From contig JBMZVD010000060.1 in the NCBI GenBank assembly GCA_049625305.1, positions 1-13,721 on the forward strand: a stretch of DNA of 13,721 nt, written 5' to 3'. The stretch's first letter is position 1, and each line of letters opens with the position of its first letter. The translations under genes and the position numbers were made by a program. The notes beneath the pieces were generated by a model. The model was not told the DNA's origin. It searched no databases and saw only the letters and a list, made by a program, of their open reading frames with translations. This document shows positions 8,015-13,721 of this stretch, in pieces. Source of the DNA: Flavicella sp049625305. GTDB taxonomy: Bacteria; Bacteroidota; Bacteroidia; Flavobacteriales; Flavobacteriaceae.

Positions 8015-9464
8015 TTTTATTGTTTTTTGCTTGCTTATTTTTTGTCTTTTTAATTTTCTTTTTTTCCAATGGAAATTCAGGGTGTGGATTTCTAACTAAA
8101 ACTAGGGTCTTTTTAAGATTTTCAAATACCTGTAACTCTGAAGCAACTACATTTTGTTTCTCTGAAGGATCGCGCTCTAGATTGTACAATTCATACTTGT
8201 TTTTACTTTTAAAATAGATCAATTTCCAATCTCCTTTCTGCAGAGCTTGTATGGGACCTGCTCTTTCGTTCATTTCCCAATACAGGTAGTCGTGTTTTTT
8301 TTGTTTTTTTACATCTCCTATCAGTACAGGTAAAAACGAGACGCCATCTGTTTTGCCTTCCAATTCTACACCTGTAAGTTCACAGAAAGTTGCTTTTACA
8401 TCCCAAAAAGCCGAAGCATGATTACTGGAAGTTCCTTTTTTGATATGTCCAGGCCAAGTAGCTACAAAGGGAACGCGAATCCCTCCTTCGTATACATCCC
8501 TCTTTTTACCTCTAAAAGGACCGTTACTATTAAAAAACTCGTTATTGGTCTGATCGTATTCGTGTCCATTATCACTCGTGAAAATGACTAGTGTGTTATC
8601 GGCTATATGTAGTAGTTCTAAGGTATCGTATATTCGTTGGATATCCTTGTCCATTTTACTGACCATTGCAGCATAGGTAACATGTCCATCGGGGTCATTG
8701 TAATAATGTTTGCTTTTCATTTTTCGCAAAGGCCATCCTTTTTTACGATAGTATGTTTTGTGTTTTTCGGGCAGTGTCAATTCGTAATGTGGTGTCGTAA
8801 ATGGCAAGTAGAGAAAGAAATTGTTTTTGTGTTCACGCTTTATAAATTCAATTGCTTTTTGTGTAAACAATTCTTGTACATGAGCTCCCTTTTTTGCTTT
8901 GGTATTGTTATTTGGCAGTTTTACTAGTTTTTTGTTTTCCCATATCTCTTCAGGGTAGTAGTGGTGTGCAGAGATATGTTTGTTAAAGCCAAAGAAATAG
9001 TCAAAGCCTTGATTGTTGGGTTGTGTTTCTGCAAGGTTTTCTGCCAAAGCCCATTTGCCAACAATTCCTGTACGATAACCTGCTTTCTTTAGAGATTCAG
9101 CAATGGTTATTTCTTCGTCTTTAAAATCTACAGGCAAACCACTTTTAGTCCATTTTGGGTTCGCTCTTACCGAGGAGTGTCCGGCGTGCAAGCCAGTCAT
9201 CAAACTTACCCTAGAAGGACCACAAACCGCACTACCAGCGTAATGCTGTGAAAAGGTAATCCCGTCTTTAGCCATTTTATCTAGCGTAGGAGTTTTTATT
9301 TTTTGTTGGCCATTAAAGCCTACATCTCCGTAACCCAAGTCATCGGCTAATATGTAGATGATATTTGGTTTTTGATTGCTTGTTTGCTTGGTAGCTTGTC
9401 CTTTGCATTGGAAAAAACATACGCTGAGCAAAAGGAAATAGAATGTTTGTTGTTTTGTCAACAT
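8007..9464 (-). CDS. S1-family sulfatase, arylsulfatase-A type, with basic C-terminal tail
   Basis: A type I sulfatase, 485 residues. The N terminus is a signal sequence ending in FFQCKGQ; Cys20 may be a lipidation site, though the lipobox is imperfect. Metal ligands D41-D42 (ADDLGYGDVG), formylglycine motif CGPSR (81-85) and second metal pair D298-N299 (SDNGHEY) are present, followed by GPFRGKKRDVYEGGIRVP. The context HYAGSAVCGPSR...TGLHAGHSSVR and PNNQGFDYFFGF...HHYYP is typical of bacterial arylsulfatase-A-like enzymes, some of which act on galactose or HexNAc sulfates; that assignment is from memory of the family. Where most sulfatases have GKWHLG, this one has GKWALA (136-141); relatives often have GKWGLG, so loss of His here may be a subgroup trait. 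The last roughly 25 residues are lysine-rich (KKTKNKQAKNNKNV). The gene lies 29 bp after the S1_11-like gene and overlaps the next gene by 8 bp. Confidence 0.93.
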   Translation of the reverse strand: MLTKQQTFYFLLLSVCFFQCKGQATKQTSNQKPNIIYILADDLGYGDVGFNGQQKIKTPTLDKMAKDGITFSQHYAGSAVCGPSRVSLMTGLHAGHSSVRANPKWTKSGLPVDFKDEEITIAESLKKAGYRTGIVGKWALAENLAETQPNNQGFDYFFGFNKHISAHHYYPEEIWENKKLVKLPNNNTKAKKGAHVQELFTQKAIEFIKREHKNNFFLYLPFTTPHYELTLPEKHKTYYRKKGWPLRKMKSKHYYNDPDGHVTYAAMVSKMDKDIQRIYDTLELLHIADNTLVIFTSDNGHEYDQTNNEFFNSNGPFRGKKRDVYEGGIRVPFVATWPGHIKKGTSSNHASAFWDVKATFCELTGVELEGKTDGVSFLPVLIGDVKKQKKHDYLYWEMNERAGPIQALQKGDWKLIYFKSKNKYELYNLERDPSEKQNVVASELQVFENLKKTLVLVRNPHPEFPLEKKKIKKTKNKQAKNNKNV

Positions 9465-9493
9465 GTGATTTAATTGTTGGTTGATATATGGTT

Positions 9494-11110
9494 TTACACG
9501 TTAGATTTTTTCTTATGTTTCTTCTTTATTTGTTGTGAAGTACTTTGTTTGAGTATGCTATTTCTCAATGCTTTGCTATCGCCATACTCTTTTTGTAATT
9601 TTATTAAGTTTGCATGCAATTCACTTTGAATGTTTTTGACTTTAGTTTTACCATAGAGATTGTGCATTTCTTGAGGATCTTTTTTTAGATCGTAGAGCTC
9701 CCAAGTTTCTATATCGTGGTAAAAATGTATGAGTTTATAGCGTTCCGTTCGTATTCCATAATGTCTTTTGACGTCGTGACCTCCTGGGTATTCATAATAG
9801 GTGTAATAAATTGATTTTCTCCAGGGTGTATTCGGGTTATCAAGTAACTTTCGAAACGAAATACCCTGAGCGGATTCAGGTATTTCACCACCTGCATACT
9901 CTAAGAGTGTAGGGAGGTAATCTAAGTTTTGTATCATTTTGTTTACTACGGTACCTCTTTTTAACGATGCTGGATAACGCATTAAAAAAGGGGTTTTAAA
10001 AGACTCTTCATACATAAAACGCTTGTCAAACCAACCGTGCTCCCCTATATAAAATCCTTGATCTGAGGTGTATATCACGATTGTGTTTTCAGTAAGGTTG
10101 TTGGCATCTAAATAATCCAATAGCGTTCCAACACCATCGTCAACAGATTGGATAGTACTTAAATAGTCTTGCATATAGCGTTGGTATTTCCAAAGTGCCA
10201 ATTCTTTGCCTGTCCTTTTTTCTTTTTTAAAGTCAGCAATGATAGGCTCGTAGTAGGCATCCCATTGTTTTTTCTGTACCGAATCCATTCGGAGGTACAT
10301 TTTTTCAGCGTTTTTTCGGTATTTGGCTTGAATTTCTCCTTTTTTGTCTAACATTTTGAGGTCATAAACTACACTCATGTCTTTTGCAATACCCATTGCT
10401 TGCGTTTGTGCAGCAAGTCTTCCTTCGTAGTTATCAAAATAGGTTTCGGGGATTGGGAATCGAATGCTGTCAAACAAATCAAAATATTTGGGTTCTGGCA
10501 TCCAGGTGCGATGGGGGGCTTTTTGATTGTAGATAAGAAAAAACGGTTTTTGCGTATCTCTTATATTTTTTAGCCAATCCATAGCAATGTCTGTAGTGAC
10601 TTTGGTTACATATCCTGGGTAATTTTTCTTTTTTCCATTTTCGATAAAGTCTGGATTGTAATATTGTCCTTGTCCAGGAAGTACATTGGAGTAATCAAAT
10701 CCTTGCGGTTTTCCTTTGAGGTGAATTTTACCAACCAATGCTGTGGTGTAACCAATCTTTTTTAACTGCTTGGCTATGTTGTCTTGTTTCCAATTAAAGG
10801 TATTTTTATTGTCAATTTTCCCATTGATAAAACTGTGTTTTCCAGTAAGCATTACCGCCCTACTTGGTGCACAGATCGAGTTGGTAACAAATGAATTTTG
10901 GAACAGCGCTCCCTCAGATGCTATTCGATCTATGTTTGGGGTATTGTTGAGGCCGTATCCGTATGCACTGATAGCTTTGTACGAATGATCGTCGGACATC
11001 ATAAAAATGATGTTTGGTTGTTTTTTTGAATTATGAGTTTTTTTATTTTGACCTTTGACTGTGTAGATACATACAAATGCGTACAATAAGTATAGGGAGG
11101 TAGTTTTCAT
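9494..11110 (-). CDS. N-acetylglucosamine-6-sulfatase-like S1 sulfatase (S1_11-like)
   Basis: Predicted to remove 6-O-sulfate from GlcNAc residues. The ATG at 11110 (MKTTSLYLLYAF) overlaps the GH20 stop as TAATG and is preferred over a TTG at 11119; this gives 538 residues. It has a signal peptide (about 1-20, VKGQ). Motifs: metal ligands SDDHS (39-43), formylglycine CAPSR (80-84) in NSFVTNSICAPSRAVMLTGK, GKIHLKG (127-133), and DQGFYIGEHGWFDKR from D350. In the last, Gln replaces the commoner Asn at the metal site, as is usual in the S1_11 group to my knowledge. The stretch FDKRFMYEES and the late GIRTERYKLIHFY also fit that group. The C terminus is strongly basic (KKKHKKKSNV). Its position directly after a GH20 hexosaminidase gene supports action on GlcNAc-6-sulfate, since GH20 would take the desulfated sugar. 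The exact substrate remains inferred. Confidence 0.92.
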   Translation of the reverse strand: MKTTSLYLLYAFVCIYTVKGQNKKTHNSKKQPNIIFMMSDDHSYKAISAYGYGLNNTPNIDRIASEGALFQNSFVTNSICAPSRAVMLTGKHSFINGKIDNKNTFNWKQDNIAKQLKKIGYTTALVGKIHLKGKPQGFDYSNVLPGQGQYYNPDFIENGKKKNYPGYVTKVTTDIAMDWLKNIRDTQKPFFLIYNQKAPHRTWMPEPKYFDLFDSIRFPIPETYFDNYEGRLAAQTQAMGIAKDMSVVYDLKMLDKKGEIQAKYRKNAEKMYLRMDSVQKKQWDAYYEPIIADFKKEKRTGKELALWKYQRYMQDYLSTIQSVDDGVGTLLDYLDANNLTENTIVIYTSDQGFYIGEHGWFDKRFMYEESFKTPFLMRYPASLKRGTVVNKMIQNLDYLPTLLEYAGGEIPESAQGISFRKLLDNPNTPWRKSIYYTYYEYPGGHDVKRHYGIRTERYKLIHFYHDIETWELYDLKKDPQEMHNLYGKTKVKNIQSELHANLIKLQKEYGDSKALRNSILKQSTSQQIKKKHKKKSNV

Positions 11111-12738
11111 TAGTTCCAATTGTAGTTTAGTGGGACCTCATGGGTTAGTGCTGGTCCGTAATCAACTCCTAAAATACGTAGTTTTGTGTATTGGTGTTGA
11201 ATTTTTTTATAAAAATTTTCAAAAGTAATGTGAGGTGTTTTAGACCACATTTGTTCTGAAATGGCGTAGATTCTAGGAAATACACGCTTGTCAATCATAT
11301 GTTGTTTCACATTCCAGTCAGTCCACAGGCAAGTACCCATACCTAGAATGTTTCCAGCCTCTTTAATTTGTATGTCTGAAAGGTTTGATGGGTTGTGCAG
11401 GTATATTTTTTTGAGGTCAAATGTTCTGTTTTTCTTGTATTTAGACCAAGGAGTTATTGGGAAATTCAGGTAATTGTAATAGTTGGTACCACAGATGAGT
11501 GGGATATTCTTTGCAATACTAGCTTCTAGTGCTTTTCTTTTGTGTCGTCTCCAATTCCACCAATAGACTACGATATTGTCTTCTAGTTCAGGTCCTTCTT
11601 GGTGGAGTACATCTCCCCAACAAATGGCTTTTTTACCTTTTGTTTTTAAGAATTTGGCGATGCGATTGCTAAAATAGATTTGCAATTCATGTTCGTTTTT
11701 TAAGCTTTCAGATTGAATTCTCTTTTGACAATGTGGACAGGTTTTCCAGATTGCTTTAGGGGCTTCGTCTCCTCCAATATGAATGTATTCTGAAGGAAAT
11801 AAAGCACAAACTTCTTCAAAAACATTGGTGAGAAAGGTGTAAGTTGATTCCCGACCTCCACAAAATAAGTTGGCTGAAAATGTCATTTTGGAGTTCGGAG
11901 CTTTTTGTAGACAACTGTATTCTGGATAGGCAATCAATGCAGCCTCGCTATGTCCGGGAACGTCAATTTCGGGAACTACCTCAATGTTTCTACTGGCCGC
12001 ATAGTTGACAATCTCCTTGATGTCCTCTTGGCTGTAAAATTTCCCTTTGGAGCTTCCTTCACCTAAAGTCGCTCCAACACTTGTGAGTTTTGGGTATTTT
12101 TTTATTTCAATACGCCATCCTTTGCCCTCAGTTAGGTGCCAATGAAAAACATTCATTTTTAAGAATGCCATATAATCCAAGTATTTTTTGATAAAGGGAA
12201 CGGATTGGTATTCTCTTCCTGAGTCCAACATAAAACTTCTCCATCTGTGTTTTGGCGCATCTTTGATGTCGAGTTGGGCTAGAACCCATTTGTCTTTTCT
12301 AACCTTATTTCTACTATATATCTCGGGACTCATAAGTTGTAAAAGACTCTGTATGCCATAGAAAAATCCACTATCACTATTCGCTGTTATTCGGATATTT
12401 TTATTGTTTATCTCCAAGGCATAGCCTTCTTCAATTTGTAAAGAGTCAATTTCAAATACAACTGTGTTTTTTTGAACTCTGTTTGAAGTTTTTAGGGTAT
12501 ATCCACTTGCATCCGAGAGCTTTTGTTGCAAAAACGTGATGGCTTTTGCTGCTTTTAAGGTTTTTATAATTTTTGTTTTGGAGTTGAGTTGAAAAACACC
12601 TTTTTTTAGGATGGTATTCTTTGGTGTAGGCAATAGGTTTAGGGCTCTATTTGTAGCTTCAGTATATTTGTTTTGAGCTTGACTATTGAAAGACAGCAAC
12701 AACAATAATAGTATATATGTAGGTCTGAAAAACCGCAT
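11110..12738 (-). CDS. GH20 exo-beta-N-acetylhexosaminidase, exported
   Basis: Releases terminal beta-linked GlcNAc or GalNAc by substrate-assisted catalysis through the 2-acetamido group. The 542 residues comprise a signal peptide (MRFFRPTYI, leucine run, SQA, cleavage near 21/22), a GH20b-type N-terminal domain (about 35-160) ending in SLLQL, and a TIM-barrel catalytic domain from about 165. Key motifs: MLDSGREYQ, HWHLTEGKGWRIEIKKYPKL, EIDVPGH, and HIGGDEAP with the catalytic pair Asp324-Glu325. Later motifs deviate from the textbook: CWGDVL and YWWNWRRH where many relatives have GWDE and MSW, and LWTDW (471-475) where LWTE is usual. No carbohydrate-binding module or sorting domain follows, so it is probably periplasmic. 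The start is 2 bp after the TPR gene stop and its stop overlaps the GlcNAc-6-sulfatase start by 1 bp, implying coupled expression and joint action. Confidence 0.95.
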   Translation of the reverse strand: MRFFRPTYILLLLLLSFNSQAQNKYTEATNRALNLLPTPKNTILKKGVFQLNSKTKIIKTLKAAKAITFLQQKLSDASGYTLKTSNRVQKNTVVFEIDSLQIEEGYALEINNKNIRITANSDSGFFYGIQSLLQLMSPEIYSRNKVRKDKWVLAQLDIKDAPKHRWRSFMLDSGREYQSVPFIKKYLDYMAFLKMNVFHWHLTEGKGWRIEIKKYPKLTSVGATLGEGSSKGKFYSQEDIKEIVNYAASRNIEVVPEIDVPGHSEAALIAYPEYSCLQKAPNSKMTFSANLFCGGRESTYTFLTNVFEEVCALFPSEYIHIGGDEAPKAIWKTCPHCQKRIQSESLKNEHELQIYFSNRIAKFLKTKGKKAICWGDVLHQEGPELEDNIVVYWWNWRRHKRKALEASIAKNIPLICGTNYYNYLNFPITPWSKYKKNRTFDLKKIYLHNPSNLSDIQIKEAGNILGMGTCLWTDWNVKQHMIDKRVFPRIYAISEQMWSKTPHITFENFYKKIQHQYTKLRILGVDYGPALTHEVPLNYNWN

Positions 12739-12740
12739 GC

Positions 12741-13721
12741 TTAGTTGTGTATTTTAATAATTTTAAAGTTTTGGGGTGCCTCTGCTACAGTAATTCTGAG
12801 CATATAGGTGCCTTGTGTTAAGTATTCGATATTTATTTTTTTTCCATCAGCAACTCCCTCTTGCACTGTTTTTCCGTTGTAATCCAGAATAGTGTAGGGG
12901 AAGTTTTCGTAGGCGTAATTTTCAATTTTTATAAAAGTGGTAGCGGGATTGGGCCATACAAAAGGCAATTGACTGATTGTAGTTGGAAGCGGTTCGTTCT
13001 CTCCTTTAACAGTGCAGCTTTTGTCTGTATAGGTTTCTATATCGTATTGGTCGTGATTTTGCGTATAGTGTAATTCTTTTGCTAGTGAAAAGTTAGCACA
13101 TGCTGCATCAAAATCACCTTGTTTGTAATAAATCACACCTAAATTCCTGTAGGCATATGAATTCTTATCATTAACATCTAAGGCTTTATCAAGGTCTTCA
13201 ATCGCACTGTTGTCATCTCCTAATTGATGGTAAATATAGCCTCGCGTGGTCAATAAATCTCGCTCACTTCTTCCTGTGTTTCTTTTTTTGATACCTTCTT
13301 CTCTTTGAAAGGCGACTTGAATTTTTTCTAGAGCTAATTCAGGCATGTCTAGGTCTGAATAAGCAATTCCGAGTAACCAATGTGCAAATCCGTGTTTGGG
13401 ATGGATTTTTATAGCTTCTTCTAAATAATGGATTCCCAAACGGTACTCTTTATTTTTAACTAAATAAGCACCTAAATTGTAATAGAGGCGACTTTCATCG
13501 GGCGCACTGATGATGGCTTTGAATTTGTATTCAATAGCCAAATCATCCATTTCATAAGACGCATACAGAGTGCCAAGCGAATCGTATATACTTGACAGTA
13601 TTTTGGCAGTTTTTTTAATTCCTCTGTCTTGTCTTTTTTCAAAAGACCTTTCAAACATTTTAAAATTATGAAGGGCTAATGTCTTGTAATTCAGTCTTTC
13701 GAATAGTTGGGTTCTTCGATA
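12741..13721 (-). CDS. TPR protein with T9SS C-terminal sorting domain (5' end outside window)
   Basis: Numbering from the first visible codon, 326 residues are seen. An internal Met at 13658 is not the likely start: the frame is open for 21 further codons to the window edge, their sequence (LFERLNYKTLALHNFKMFERSF) looks like a continuing TPR helix pair, and MFERSFEKRQ is not a signal peptide, which T9SS cargo needs. About five tetratricopeptide repeats follow (roughly 45-76, 78-109, 110-141, 155-186, 188-219). Then comes a short linker with a lone Cys, and a type A T9SS sorting domain (254-326) with WPNPATT, DYNGK, GTYMLRI and a final KIIKIHN. The protein should be exported by Sec, moved across the outer membrane by T9SS and displayed or released. 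As the first visible gene of the operon it may scaffold the glycan-degrading enzymes or contact other surface proteins. No catalytic domain is visible; the missing N terminus could hold one. Confidence 0.9.
   Translation of the reverse strand, partial: YRRTQLFERLNYKTLALHNFKMFERSFEKRQDRGIKKTAKILSSIYDSLGTLYASYEMDDLAIEYKFKAIISAPDESRLYYNLGAYLVKNKEYRLGIHYLEEAIKIHPKHGFAHWLLGIAYSDLDMPELALEKIQVAFQREEGIKKRNTGRSERDLLTTRGYIYHQLGDDNSAIEDLDKALDVNDKNSYAYRNLGVIYYKQGDFDAACANFSLAKELHYTQNHDQYDIETYTDKSCTVKGENEPLPTTISQLPFVWPNPATTFIKIENYAYENFPYTILDYNGKTVQEGVADGKKINIEYLTQGTYMLRITVAEAPQNFKIIKIHN

Larger units (their letters stand above)
5089..13721 (-). other. Sulfated-glycan degradation operon (six genes, 5' end outside window)
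   Basis: Six minus-strand genes run without promoter-sized gaps: TPR/T9SS protein, GH20 hexosaminidase, then four S1 sulfatases. Successive spacings are 2 bp, 1-bp overlap (TAATG), 29 bp, 8-bp overlap and 1 bp, which strongly suggests one polycistronic, translationally coupled message. Five of the six proteins begin with an export signal; the sixth has its N terminus outside the window but ends in a T9SS sorting domain. All are therefore expected to act in the periplasm or at the cell surface. SusC/SusD-like genes, a regulator and the formylglycine-generating maturase are not in the visible part. Confidence 0.85.

Noticed and set aside
8637..8927. 96-aa plus-strand hydrophobic frame inside the arylsulfatase-A-type gene
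   Set aside because: Antisense of Lys-rich codons reads as Phe/Leu/Cys and mimics membrane segments; no independent evidence.
11726..11742. CPHC pair in the GH20 enzyme as a possible metal or redox site
   Set aside because: A Cys-x-x-Cys after the catalytic loop (WKTCPHCQKRI) is, to my knowledge, common in bacterial GH20 enzymes and needs no special function.
1..13721. tRNA, rRNA, CRISPR arrays, insertion sequences or attachment sites
   Set aside because: No cloverleaf-like segments, spaced direct repeats, transposase motifs or terminal inverted repeats were seen; nearly all bases are accounted for by ordinary genes.

Overview
The window looks like chromosomal DNA from a marine-type member of the Bacteroidota, probably Flavobacteriaceae. 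It is AT-rich, with weak ribosome binding sites. Promoter -7 elements resemble TAnnTTTG. A protein near the right edge carries a type IX secretion (T9SS) C-terminal sorting domain, and several family-S1 sulfatases sit beside a glycoside hydrolase. The assignment rests on these features only; no database was consulted.

Layout. Positions 1-497 (minus strand) hold the first 22 codons of an unidentified gene and a small conserved-looking protein of unknown function. A short divergent intergenic region (498-696) follows, with candidate promoters. The replication-restart helicase gene priA (697-3162, plus) comes next and starts at TTG. It converges, with a 17-bp gap, on a long-chain acyl-CoA synthetase gene (3180-4952, minus) that has its own plausible promoter.

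From 5089 to the right edge all genes are on the minus strand and nearly touching, so they look like one transcript. In transcription order they are: a TPR protein with a T9SS sorting domain (5' end outside the window), a GH20 beta-N-acetylhexosaminidase, an S1_11-like GlcNAc-6-sulfatase, an arylsulfatase-A-type sulfatase, another S1 sulfatase with a CTPTR motif, and an S1_8-like lipoprotein sulfatase. Gaps are 2, -1, 29, -8 and 1 bp. All four sulfatases have the Cys-type formylglycine motif, so they depend on a maturase encoded elsewhere.

Taken together the operon looks built to desulfate and trim a sulfated glycan containing N-acetylhexosamine. The S1_11-like enzyme would remove 6-sulfate from GlcNAc, GH20 would then release the amino sugar, and the other three sulfatases would remove other sulfates. 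No lyase, SusC/SusD pair or regulator is visible, so the substrate (keratan-sulfate-like, mucin-like or other) is inferred. The points most worth a second look are a C9 tract in the last sulfatase, where either +1 or -1 slippage truncates the protein, the T9SS-targeted TPR protein heading the operon, and substitutions in normally conserved active-site motifs of the GH20 enzyme and one sulfatase.
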